64,000 nucleotides of DNA from Rhynchonema sp. JSB1_4 (taxonomy: Eukaryota; Nematoda; Chromadorea; Monhysterida; Xyalidae). Of the stretch, positions 33,088 to 45,000 are shown piece by piece (the first letter of the stretch is position 1; each line of letters begins with the position of its first letter). Under the pieces are notes generated by a model. It saw nothing but the letters and a program-made list of their open reading frames with translations. It did not search any database and was not told where the DNA came from. The stretch is taken from assembly GCA_030248065.1 (NCBI GenBank), contig JASAMV010008487.1, positions 31,175 through 95,174 on the forward strand, in the 5' to 3' direction. The position numbers and the translations under genes are program-made.

Positions 33088-36000
33088 ATGGATTACCGGA
33101 CAATAGTGTTTAACGCAGCCAGAGACGGCAATCTCAGGCGTTTGAAGGTTTGTTTCTTGTTTTGCTTAATTTTATTTTCTTTTCGCAATCATTTTAACTC
33201 TGAACTGCGGCTGCGGCTTCTCAGGTCTTTCTTGACGAACGAGGTGAAGAAGAGACGCAATGTTTGCTGTCCGCCATGACGTTCAACACGCCGCCTCTTG
33301 TGATCGCTGCGCGAAATGGACACTATGCTGTCGTTGAATATTTGGTTCGTTTGTTGTTTTGTTGGTTCGGGTAAATTTCGGCCATGCGCGGTTTTGTTAG
33401 CGGATCTTATGCTTGAAGTGCGCAATGTTCTTTCTGTTGTCGGTTTGATACATGATTGCTGTGAGAAGTGAGAGTCAATGGTGTGGCTGGGGGAGGGGGG
33501 GCAGTGTAGTTCCTGGGGGAGGGGGGGACCCCCCTCGGGTACGTCTGTTCCCCCTCCGAGGTACGCCTGCCCCACTGTTCCCCCTCCGGGTACGTCTGCC
33601 GTATTGTCGGAAATAGAACCCGGGGGGTCTATTTTTTCACTGGGGTCATTTTGGGGGGGTTCAATTTATGGGGGGGGTCAATTATTGGGGGGGTTATATT
33701 TTTCATTTGGCCCCCCGACGAAAAAAATCATTGTTAATAATGCCCCTAAAAATGGCCTGTTTAGGGTATTTTCTGCCTTTAACAGCGTTAAATATGCTTA
33801 AAAAGCCGTATTCTGCTGAAAACGCAAGCTTAAACAACGTTTGACACAACAACACAGCCTTACCATACCACTAATCAGTGGTACGGTGAAGGTTGGGGGT
33901 GGGGTTCTATTAATGGGGGGGGGGTCAATTAATGGGGGGGTTCTATTTTTGATTTCGAGCCGTTTATGGGGGGTTCAATTAATGGGGGGGTTCTATTTCC
34001 GACAATACGGTGCTCCCCCAATTTTTTCCTAAAATGGGCAAATTTAGGCCTAAAATAGGCATTTTTAGGCCAAAAATAGGTAAACTTTAGGTGAAACCTC
34101 CAAAAAAACGCCAAAATACCCTTTTTATAGGAGATTTTTCGCAAAAGAAGGCAAAAATAGTCCAATTTTTCGACCTCAAAAAATGACTTTTTTCCGTCCC
34201 CCCCAAATTGGGACTTCCCCCCCCCCTTCCCCCCCCAGGTAGGTACGTCTGTTCCCCCTCCGAAAATAGTGGAGGGTACGTCTGTTCCCCCTCCGGACCA
34301 GGAACTACACTGGGGGGGGGGGGGGGGGGGGGGTCCCCCCAAGGTACAGCAGGTAGGTTGCCGCCCCTCGCCTGGTACAGTAGGTAGGTTGCCGCCCCTC
34401 CCCTGGTACAGTTGGTAGGTTGCCGCCCCACCTAACTTTTCACCCAAAACATTCATTTTTGGCTTAAAATTAGCATATTTGTCTGCAAATAGGCGAAAAA
34501 TCGCGCGCTGCGCGCGAAATTAGTGTTTTAGGCCACATTTTCTTCAGTATTTAGACATAAAAAATTTCGGTTTCCAGATGACCCCCCCCAAGTGGTACGA
34601 CCCCCCCCCCCCCCTAGCTCGGCTGGTTGGTACAGTAGGTAGGTTGCCGCCCCGCCTGGGTAGCTACACCACTGGTGAGAGTTATGACACGCGCTATCAC
34701 ATAACGTTTGGCGTTCATACGCGCAGAAGAAGCCCGCTTGAAGCTGGCGAAACGTTGCAGGTAAATTGCTGTTTATGTGGTAACGCGTGTCTCATAACTC
34801 TCACATCAATCATGACTTAACGGACCTTATTTATCGATCGTTCACGTGAACAAGACTTCCAGCTTCAACGAGGAGCCGATCTGTCGTTGTGCGGCACCGT
34901 GACATTCGATGGCGAAACTATTGGTCTGTGTGCTTTGCGTTTCGGTTGCTATTTTTGTAAAATACAAAATTGCTTTTTTTTCATTCAGAACGCGCTCCGG
35001 CAATCTGGGCTGCTGCTGCCGCGGGACATTTTGAGGTACGAACATTTTGAGTCTTCTTGAGTTATTGTGTTTTGATGAAACCAGCGTTTCTAAAATATTT
35101 TGCTTCGTTACCTGTCGATCAAACAAAATCAGAGGTCGCAATCGGAAGCCGGCTCGGGCCGGGCCACAGTTTTCAGCCTTTCGGGTGCGGCCGAGATGCA
35201 CCCGAAATCACCCATTTATCGAGAAAATCGGGCCGGGCCCGCCGAAGCTTTGTACATCTAGGGCCCGAGCCGAGCCGAAGATTTAGCTGATCCGGCCGGG
35301 CCGATTAAACCCGCACTCGATTGCAACCTCTCAACGAACTCCTAAAACTCCCAGATAGGGTTAGAGAGATGTCGGGTGTCGGCTGTCGGGTGTCGGGTGC
35401 CAAAAAAGTGTAGGTGTCGGGTGTCGGGTACCCCCAGATGTCGGGTGTCGGGTTTTTTCTGACCCGACAGCCGACACCCGACACTTACGGTTCAAATCAT
35501 CAGTATTGCTGAGAGAAGAATTTTGAGAGAAAATTTTCTTCGAACCAAATGTTTCCGAAGACGCAGAATGTGACATTTTGGTGTTTATTTCGTGTGAAAA
35601 TACTTGAATTCAGTAACTTGAGCCAAAAAATTGCACTCATGGTGCAAATGAGCAAAAATTTGCCTGTTTTTGCTCCAAAAACAAGTGTCGGGTGTCGGGT
35701 TTTTTTCAAAAACTAGATGTCGGGTGTCGGGTTTTTTTACAACTGTCGGGTGTCGGGTGTCGGCTTTTTTTCTGAGATGTCGGGTGTCGGGTGTCGGGTA
35801 CTTCCAGATGTCGGGTGTCGGCTGTCGGGTGTCGGGTACCCCCCCTACCTCTAACCCTACTCCCAGATTCTCAAATTACTGGTTGACCGAGGTGCAAACG
35901 TCAATCAAACGAGCGGCACAAACAGTTCTGCGCTGAGAGGTGCTTGCTTCGATGGACATCTCAAAATCGGTATGATGTTTGTAAAACTACAAACGACTGG

Positions 36001-39000
36001 TGGAAGCGCTCCTAGCTTTGGTTCTGGATTGCAAGGGCGGATCCGGGGGGCCACAGGGGCCATGCCCCCCTTGGTTCATTTGGCCCCTGAAGAGGGGCCA
36101 CCGTGTCGAAATGAAGAAGGAAAAAGGACCGCTAAATTGCAGGATTGCCGGTCCAAAAATCGCGCAGATACACCTATTTCAGTAAAATTTGGCTTTCGCG
36201 CGTGTAAAAGGCCAAAAGTTCGCGCGCTTCGCACACATTTTCAACAAGCACTGGACAAAAATCGCTTTTCAAAAATGGAACAATCACTACATAAAAGTGA
36301 TTTTTGTTTTGAATTGTCAGAATTTCGATTTCCAGTGCGCTACCTGATCGAGCACGGCGCCGATATCGAAATAGCCAATCGACACGGCCACACACCGTTG
36401 ATGATCGCGGCGTATCGCAATAAAATTGAAGTGGTCAAATATCTGTTGTCGATCGAGGCCGATGTGAACAGGCAGTCATTCAGGGGTAGGTATTACATGT
36501 GCGTGAGTGTCATGCTTGTGGAAGGCAGAGTTCGGCACGTGTAGGCTTTATGGTCGGTCGTGCGTTGGTCCCGCCACGTCTCTCGACTTTTTCCTATGAA
36601 GGGTGTTTCAAAATTTATGTACGACTTTTCGAGATTTGGGTGATCTTATCAGTTTTCTTTCACTCAGGCTGTGCTGATAAAAAAAAATCTTGCGCTCGTC
36701 GAAATAGGTGGCATCAGTAAAGCTCGTAATATCTCGGCAAGGAGTAACGAGACACGGCAAAAAAGCGAGACCGGACCGATAACTGGGCTCTATATCGCGG
36801 TGAATTTTTCTGACAAAAACGCGCTTGCTAATCCTATCGAGCACGCAAAGGTGGCTGAGCGCGTTTCAGATTTCACCATCCAAAATCGCGAAACGGCAGC
36901 GTTGATCCACATTTTGTTGCTTTGTTATTGCCGAATCTGTCGTTTTTTGTCCCCCCCCCCAGCTATTTATGCGAGATCTTTTTGGTCCACGCTGTGAGCA
37001 TAAATTAGGGGTACCGATTCTATCACTCTGTCAGAGATGAATGCACGCTAATTTATTGACAGGCAACACGTGTTTGCACGATGCGGCCGAGGCTGGCAGT
37101 GTGCCAATCATCAAATTGTTGTTGGCTGCTGGTGCACATGTGCGGAGAGACCATCATGGCATGACACCTATGCTTGCCGCTGCTCTCTTGGGACATTGCA
37201 AGGTGGGGTTCGGCTTCTCGTTGTCTTAAATGTGTGGTAAATCTCAGTTAACGTTCACTGACGATGACCTGGTGCGCCGTTTGTCCATTGGCAAATTAGA
37301 ATGTGCTTCTTCAATGCTTTCCAGATGTTGTTTGATCTTTGAATCAAGTTCTGCACATTAAACGCACAAGAATTCATTGCAAGCTAATCTTCTAAAATAC
37401 CTTGATAAAGATTGCCGGTGCTTCAGGACAGATTTTTCATTTCCATGTTTTCCATTCGCAAAATGTTTCGCTCATCCGGTAAATCTTTGCCAATATATTT
37501 GCAATCAATCGGTGGATGTGTCGGTCGGACTGAAAAACATTATAATAATTTCAATAAATTGCGAAGATTAATTATTAATCAAACATTTTCGGTGGTGGAT
37601 TTCTTCACAACACACGAGTCGAGCAGGGATTTCGACAGTTGTGAAGCGCTAAAATTATTGGGCGCCACTTGCTTGGACAAATGCAGGGACGCAGGCGCTG
37701 CCATTAGATATTGGAGGCAAGCCGTCAAATTGGAGCATAAACTCAGATTGGAGAATGTTCGTTTTTTGCTAAGTTACTAAAGTTTTTTTTTCATGAGACC
37801 AGTTGAGAAGGGTCAGTCTTGGAACCGCCCCCGCCCACAATTCTAAGGAAGGTGTACCTACGCTGTCAACTTGGTGTCGTGCCCATTGTTGTGCGTGGAC
37901 AGGATATGTACCGGTGGTGCCCTGGGCCCGGTCCATTGAAATCAGATTACTTATGCCTAAATTTACACCAAAACGTAAACTTATTCCAAAAAGAGAAAAT
38001 AATTAATTTGGTTTGGCTCGTCCGAATTTCCCAAATGAAGTGGTTTTATTTTTTGGTTAACATAAATCATTCGCCTTTGGACCTGATGACCGCATGCAAA
38101 AACAACCAGATTTTTCACTTCAACTTCAAATTGTCAGGCGCTAAAACGCGCGCCGTTCCGCGTGCCGGACGTCTATGGCGACGCGGTGGAGATTTCTAGT
38201 CAGGCTGATCTTAATGAACTCACGTCGGATCCGGATGCGCTGCGAATGCAGGTTTGACTATACTTGTTCTTTGTGTTGTTTCCAGCTGCACAATTTATGT
38301 ACTTGGGCCCCGTCCGAATGAGCCTTGCTAATTCAGGCTCTGTTAATTCGCGAGCGTGTGTTAGGCATCAAACACCCAGACACCTTCTACTATCTTCGAT
38401 ATCGGGGCGCCATCTACGCGGACGTGGGTCGTTATGATCGATGTTTCGATTTGTGGATGCACGCACTCAGACTGCAACAGTCTGTCCTGCAGCCGTTGAA
38501 CATGATGACACAGGTATAGTGACATGTGCCACAGCGCCAACATGAGCCCGAGTTCGAGCGGTGCATGTGGATTTCTCTTTCTATTCGTTCTGCAAGCACA
38601 CCACCTCCGAAATCGAGCTCGTGTTGGCGTTGTTTGCCTTTTTAGCTTGTTGTGTTTGCAGTGTTGCAGCGCAGTGTGTGCTACACGTGTTGGACCTCGG
38701 TACGTTACGTCGTACCTCGACCAAGAAACATCTTTTTTGTGGTGACGTTGTTGGCAGACTACTTCGTTGATGTGAAGAAAATCAATGATGAAACAAGCGG
38801 CTCCCTCTTCCTACAATGTCAAACCAAAAAAAAACAAAGTTGTTTCCATGGGGATATTCCGCTTTCTGAGATTTGACTGATGCAGTCTGAACAATCAAAC
38901 TGACCTCAACCGAATTTCTCAAAATCCGCAGACTTATCTGAATTGTCATCAAATAAAATTCCAGAAAAACATTCCAGGCCACGCTAACTGCATTTGCCGA

Positions 39001-41716
39001 AATATTCGGCTTCATGATTCACGACTATGTGACGGCGACAAATGAAGGTGGATTTCATCCTGATAACTTGCCGACTTTCGATCGCATAATGGACGTTTTC
39101 GAGGCGACAGTGGAGGAATTGAGACGACACGTCGAAGGTTGGGCGGTGTTTTGTTGTGAGGATTTTTGTTAAACCATGCTGGGTTCTGTAACTTATTGTC
39201 GCATCAGGTCTGTCTCGGTTATGTGACATTTCTACGCGCGTTGAGTTGACGATGAGCCAATAATCAACATTTCCAAACTGCAAAAATTGTAGATCTTCTG
39301 CAGATCGCGACTAAGATCTTAAAAATCGTCACGTACGTGACCGAGATAAACTCGATTCAAACGCCATCAATTTCGGATTTGGTTGGTTGGTTTATTGCTC
39401 TCAATGACGCATAAAACCGTGAATTAGTGATAGAAGCATAGTTACAAGACCGGGTGGGACAATTACGGAAATAAAAATAGTTACAACACTGGTTATAACA
39501 AAACTACACCAAATAAAAGCTACATAAAGCGCCAAAGAGAGAGAAAGAGATCACGGACATCAGGACAGGTCACAGGACATGTTAACAGAACTGAAAATCA
39601 TGCATTAATCCTCGTCCTCGGATTTCATTTCAGGGGAACTCGTGCCCTGTGGTCTGTCGCTTGACGAATATTCACATCAGCAAACGTGCGACGATTGTAC
39701 GCCCAAAGACGTGCCGGAGTGCATTGGCAGGCTTTCCATGACAGCGCTCTATCTGTGCACACTCACTGACCGATTGTTGAATGACAACAAGTGCGTTTTG
39801 TTTGTCGGAGAGACTTTTGTTCATTTGGTTTTTTTACCGTCTGTCCTGTTTTGTTGCACTTTTGTGTGGGTGCAGAGCAAAAGTCTCTACGCTTGTTGTT
39901 GTGCAGGTTCGTTTCGGACCGAACATCACTAATTACGGAGCATGAATGGGATTGGCATGTTTTGTTCACGGAGGATTTTGGAGACAGGCCTGTGAAAACA
40001 GGCAAAACTCACTGCTGTTACATTATTGGAACGTGTTGGCGAACTGCGGAGCCCGATTTCTTAGCGCCCCACGCCACCACCGTACGTGAAAACAGGACAA
40101 AACTGGCAAAGCTCGCTGCTGCTGTGTCCTACCGGGTTTGCACTGCGTATTGTAGGCATTCATGTTGATTGGACTAAGACTCGCTAACAGCGAGCTCCAC
40201 TAATTGTGAAGGCCTAAACGCCAATGGTATCACCAAGACCGACTGTGTACCGTTTCTTGGCTTTCATTCCAGATCTTCTAATATTGACGACAGTAAATCT
40301 GGCAGCTGTGCTGCAACCAACCGCCGCCGTCTCATGCGCGGCCTGTATAAATTCGTCAAACTCAACGCGCTTGGTCCAAAACGTCAGACTGTGCTGCACA
40401 TGGCCTGCAGCGAACAAGGCACCTCTGCCGGACGGTTCGGTTCTACGTTTTTCTCTTATTTTTTTATTTAAGGTGGTTTTCTCTTGAATTTGATTTAAGC
40501 GTATTGATTGCAGTTATACGGTGACCAAAGTGCCGTCGTTGTACGTTGTGGATTTGTTGATCAAAGTCGGCGCCGATGTCAATGTTCTGGATGAAAACGG
40601 TTCAAATTTTTAGATTTTTTCTCATTTCACGTTTTTTTTCTGAATAAAGAATGTTTTTTTTAATTTACATTCATACAGATTGTTCGCCGTTGCATTTGGT
40701 GCTGATGAATCGCAAACTGCGACTAACGATCGCCGCCCATTTGATCGAATGCGGTGCACATTTGGATCAACGATGCTCGATCCCACCTGATCGGTTGGTG
40801 TTGGTCGTTATTCGTACCCAGTACTGTGGCGGGTCCCCCCAAAGATACAGTATCTCCCCTCGCCGGCACGGTTATATGGTCCCCCGAGCTCATGTGCAGC
40901 ATTTCCCCCAAAATTGCACCCCAAAAGTACCTTTTTTGGTCGAAAATGGCAAAGTGCTGAAATTTGCGCGCGATTTATGTGTACATTTTAGCCCATCGAA
41001 ATTGAATTCCCACGAGACCAGCATGATGCTGTATCTTCCCTTAAAATTCTTCCCCCCCAAATCGGATCCCCCAAAAGAAAATCCTGGGTATAGAACCCCG
41101 GGATCTACCGTTTTTTGGCCATAAGGTACAGTATCTCCCCCTCAGGAGTAGCCTGGCCACAGAGATGGTACCGGAGATGGTCAAATACATCTCCCCAAGG
41201 GAGTTAGCTCCTCTCCAATCTGAGCAAGCCCGGAATACGGGCATCCTTTACATTATCTCCGCTTCTCCGGTATGAATTGTTCTTTTTACAAGGCTGAAAA
41301 GCTTATTTTGATAGCAGGCAGACATCAAAACGTGGGCGCTTCGTACTTTTATAGTTTATTCGAGATTGTGTGACAGTCGGTTCACGCAGCAGCGTAAGTC
41401 GTTGACTGAGATGCAGTATGTTGGGCCTAGCTTTCAAAGCTGAACAGACTGAGCTGAAAATCACGGGAACAAGAAGAGGCCCACCCATCGCCATCCTACA
41501 CATTGTGGCTGACTAAATTTACCCGGCAAAGGATATTCTTGCAGACTAACCCCGCTCGACCTGCTGGAACGCAGCCAAATCAGCCAAGCTCTAGTGCCAT
41601 CGCGAATTCAGCACGAAACTCTGGCGTGTTTGGCCGCCCGCTCGATTCAACGAAATCAAATCGAGTACAAAACTATGGTGCCAGCTTCGTTGCATGCTTT
41701 CGTGAATTTGCATTAA
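33088..41716 (+). CDS. fem-1: FEM-1 ankyrin-repeat protein, CUL2 ubiquitin ligase receptor
   Basis: Exons: 33088-33147, 33225-33344, 34863-34938, 34989-35035, 35867-35969, 36336-36485, 37063-37202, 37592-37756, 38138-38251, 38337-38513, 38978-39137, 39634-39790, 40306-40434, 40514-40599, 40679-40793, 41545-41716. Phases agree throughout and give 656 residues, the length of Caenorhabditis FEM-1. N-terminal ankyrin repeats are clear (PPLVIAARNGHYAVVEYL; AIWAAAAAGHFE; ALRGACFDGHLKI; TPLMIAAYRNKIEVVKYL). The central helical region has IRERVLGIKHPDT and RGAIYADVGRYDRCFDLW, then two C-terminal ankyrins and the conserved tail (TLACLAARSI ... ASLHAFVNLH). FEM1 proteins recognise C-terminal degrons for CUL2 ligases; in Caenorhabditis FEM-1 promotes male fate. 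The central AEIFGFM block is closer to FEM1A/C than FEM1B. The exon at 37592 lacks an AG acceptor: the preceding bases are TTTTCG. A hAT-like element abuts the acceptor of exon 35867. Confidence 0.92.
33502..34312. repeat. hAT-like element, CAGTGTAGTTCCTGG family, copy 2, with nested insertion
   Basis: CAGTGTAGTTCCTGGG is mirrored by CCAGGAACTACACTG. The flanks are G-rich, so a target duplication cannot be judged. The interior (CGGGTACGTCTGTTCCCC; TTAGGCCTAAAATAGGC) matches the 24617 copy. A second element (33599-34010) interrupts it. Located in a fem-1 intron. Confidence 0.7.
33599..34010. repeat. Nested mirrored element, CCGTATTGTCGGAAATAG family
   Basis: CCGTATTGTCGGAAATAGAA is mirrored exactly by TTCTATTTCCGACAATACGG. 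The interior iterates GGGGGGTTCAATTAATGG. It splits the surrounding hAT-like element, so it inserted later. Confidence 0.7.
34675..34804. repeat. Short MITE with GTGAGAGTTATGA ends
   Basis: GTGAGAGTTATGACACGCG at the left is nearly mirrored by CGCGTGTCTCATAACTCTCAC at the right. It is about 130 bp long and sits in a fem-1 intron directly after a G-rich repeat block (34313-34674) that carries GGTAGGTTGCCGCC units. Confidence 0.55.
35131..35331. repeat. Mirrored element with CGGGCCGGGCC interior
   Basis: AGAGGTCGCAATCG is mirrored by CGATTGCAACCTCT with one unpaired base. The interior iterates GGCTCGGGCCGGGCC and its complement. It is in a fem-1 intron, 25 bp left of the next hAT-like element. 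Confidence 0.55.
35356..35859. repeat. hAT-like element, TAGGGTTAGAG family, copy 2
   Basis: It has the same ends and the GTGTCGGGTGTCGGGT interior as the 27850 copy. The 8-bp duplication CTCCCAGA is perfect (35348-35355 and 35860-35867). The right duplication contains the fem-1 acceptor CTCCCAG plus the first exon base. Confidence 0.9.
40822..41160. repeat. Candidate element with GGTACAGTATCTCCCC units
   Basis: GATACAGTATCTCCCC and GGTACAGTATCTCCCC flank a C-rich interior resembling those of the hAT-like elements. The edges (CAGTACTGTGGC; GGCCACAGAG) are only loosely mirrored. It lies in the last fem-1 intron. Confidence 0.35.
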
Positions 41717-41938
41717 TTTTTATAACTTGTTCTTATTTTTGGTTCAGATTTCAAATCTCGCGCGCCACTTTCAGTCCAGTCAGAGATTCGAATGTGCAAT
41801 TTTTTATCCGCTGTGGTTCGTCACGTTGTATTACGTGTACCTACCTACCTGTTGTCTTGTGCATAGTTTGTGCTAATTTCAAACGTAAGATTGGTTTTCT
41901 CGGCATCTTATTTTGTTGAATATAAACTGGCTCAGTCA

Positions 41939-41944
41939 AATAAA
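41939..41944 (+). promoter_or_regulatory. Candidate fem-1 polyadenylation signal AATAAA
   Basis: An AATAAA lies 223 bp after the fem-1 stop codon and before the HPF1 stop codon (42001-42003) on the other strand. The two genes are tail to tail with 284 bp between stop codons. Confidence 0.4.
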
Positions 41945-42000
41945 TTGATACAAACGTCACTGATGAGACTTGACACAATATGTTACAAAATCGCCACATT

Positions 42001-45000
42001 TCACAGCACACTGAGATCGGAGGAGCCAGTTTTACGATTTTTCAAATGAGTTTGCACAATTTTTCCAAATTCCGGCCGCTCCAGCAACATATACGCCACG
42101 GTCAATAATTGCAGGGCCGTATCGTGGAAACATTCATAGCCCGAATGCAACAAATCGTGACCAAGTTCGAGACCCATGCCGAAATCACCTTCGTCGTTTG
42201 CAAATTGAACATACGTGACCGTTTCCTGGAAGTAATGTGTAGGAGCAGTTAAAATGTTTCAACGGTTGGCCAAAAGAACGGCAGATACGCCATTATTCAA
42301 TGTGTTCCTCCAACACCACTCAATGAAATGAAGCCAAAAACCGTGAAATGCAATGTCACAGGAAACTACAAACATAAACCCAAAACTTGTGTTTTGTCTT
42401 GGTCACAAGAGACGAACCATCAATTTCTCCATTTTTGCCTCACGAACTTTAGGCTCGTCTGTCTCGCCAATGATTTTGAGCAACTTGCGAATGTTGGCTG
42501 GAAGAAAAGCGGGTCAGGCGTAAAACACAGAATTAAAAAAGTTGTGCTTTGAGCCTTGTGGTATTCAACTTGGTGATCAGATTGGTTTGGTCGTGGTTAT
42601 ATGCAGTAAATTTACTTTCAGTACCAAAACCAGCTTAACGAACGTTTGCATGAAGGTTGCAGTAACCTTCTAATTTCGCTGCCTGACACACGCTTACAGA
42701 CGCAGGGAAACTCGCGTTCGCAGTCGAAAAACGCATCAAGCTCAACGCACAGACAGCAAGCCACGCAGGTGCCTCAAGTCCTTTCGTATGTTTCGATCAT
42801 ACAAAGTGTCTGTGGTAGCTGCGTGTCCTGTTGACTGCATGCTAGCTTGATGCCTGATTCGACTTGAAACTGGAGTTTTCTGCGCCCGCAAAAAATGAGT
42901 TCGGCAGCGAAATTCAAAACTTATTACAACATGATGGGAATAGTTTCACGCTGGTCGAGAGAAGTTCATGGCACGAGAAAAACCATCCAGTTTGTGTGCA
43001 GGGACCGGTCCACAGAAGCAGATTACATATACCATATACATACATGAACCAGTGTAGTTCCTGTGTGGGAGGGTTGGAGGGGGTCCCCCCTAAGGTACAC
43101 TAATTTCCCCGACCAACGTGCACTAGGTACACTCCGAGTCCCCTCCGGGCACACTATCTCCCACAATTTTTTGCCTAAAATAGGCATTTTTGGGCATAAA
43201 ATGGGCATTTTTAGGCCTAAAATGAGTACTTTTTAGGTCAATGTTGCAAAAGACGCCAAAATACCCTTTTTATGAAGAATTTTTTCCAAAAAGGGGCAAT
43301 AATAGGTCAAATTTTCCACGTCAAAAAGTGACTTTTCCTGAATATGTGTCTTCCCCCCTTCCCCCCAGGGAGGTACACTAATTTCCCCGCCGGACAAGGA
43401 ACTACACTGACATAAACAATATAAAGTCAATCCACGCGAGCATGAGGTGCATGATGACAAGTAGGGATCGGCGTCGGTGTCGGAAAAAGGTCGGTGTCGG
43501 TGTCGGCTGCCAAAAGTGTCGGTTTTTCTCAGGTGTCGGTAGTGTCGGTATGCAACTTTTTGACCCCATGTTAGCATCAAGATCGCTAATTTTCACTGAA
43601 ATTTTCGTTCCCAGATGAAAAAGTTTGCAAAATTTTTTGTACTCAACTGGAGATCTTTGCAATTGTTGTTCGTATATTCGTATTCGTTATTCAGTACAGG
43701 GATCAACATAAGGAATACGAAATTTTGGTCGATGCGTGCTAGGAAATGGCCTACCGGCGCATGAAAGGGCCGAAATTAAAAAATTTCGGTTGCAACTGAC
43801 AACAAATTCACAGCCAAGCAGCTTTAGAGCTTTTCGGAGTGACTAGTACGCGTGCGAAAGCGATTTTAACAATTTGAGCGCCATACTTTATGCTCATTGT
43901 CCAATCCCCCCAAAAATAGCAGCACACCGGGCGCGGGCACCAAACCACTGCTATAAAAACTTTTGTTAATTTGAGTTATCTGAGAAAAGTGCGCAAGGCA
44001 ATTTCCGAAATGAGCAATTTCCTTGTGTAAAATTATTCTATGTCCTCTAATAACGCTCTAAATCTCAATAATGCGCTAAAAGTACAAGTTTTGCGCTAAA
44101 ATTGCAAATTTTCGACGAAAAAAAATCGAAGTCGGTATCGGGGAAATTTGAACTGTCGGTGTCGGTGTGTTTTTTCGTCGCATGACCGACGCTGATCCCT
44201 AATGACAAGTTCTAGCGCGGTTGTTTGTGTACACGTGCGCGTTCTTGAATTTTGTTGCGAACCAAATCATTGTTTTTTTTTGTATTTTGGTAATGTTTCG
44301 TTAGTGCTGCCTTGATACTGCAGGTCATCAGCATCGGCTTCTGTGGACCAGGCCCAGCCAGCACATAAAAACAGTCATTCAAGCGGCCCCGCCGCTATTG
44401 TTTTTTTGGTTTTCGACCTCGGTTTTTTCACTTATATCGTTTGTTGGCATCGAGATCAAGAACATTAGTTTTGACGAACTTCACCAAAATGGCGATTACC
44501 CACCGAAATCGATCCGCAAAGATGGTCTATCGGGAACAAAACTCCGATATTGACGCACATTTGCACATGATGATCAGGACTGACAAGAGAAATTCAAAGT
44601 CACAGGGGCGTGATATAGGCGGCGGGTTACGGTAGCCCGATAAAACATTAGCTCTTTTGTAAATAACAAATAACGCGCCGCCTATACCACACTTCTGTGA
44701 TTTGAATTTTGCTTTGGAAATCCTGATTTCCATGCACACATAGTGCGTCAATATTGGGACAGTTTGTTCCCGTGCGGCCATGTTGGTGGATCGATTTCGG
44801 TGGGTAATCGCCATTTTGGTGAAGTTCGTCAAAACTAATGTTCTTGATCTCGATGCCAACAAACGATATAAGTGAAAAAACCGAGGTCGAAAACCAAAAA
44901 ACAATAGCGGCGGGGCCGCTTTCACCACCGACCATTCGAGTCACCCAGGTCACGATAGCCGACATCGCCCTTCATGGGCACGACAATGCCAACACCATGC

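Noticed and set aside
41146..41273. A fem-1 final exon reading SSLATEMVPEMVKY
   Set aside because: The phase fits, but the exon at 41545 carries the conserved FEM1 C-terminus, and this stretch adjoins a repeat element.
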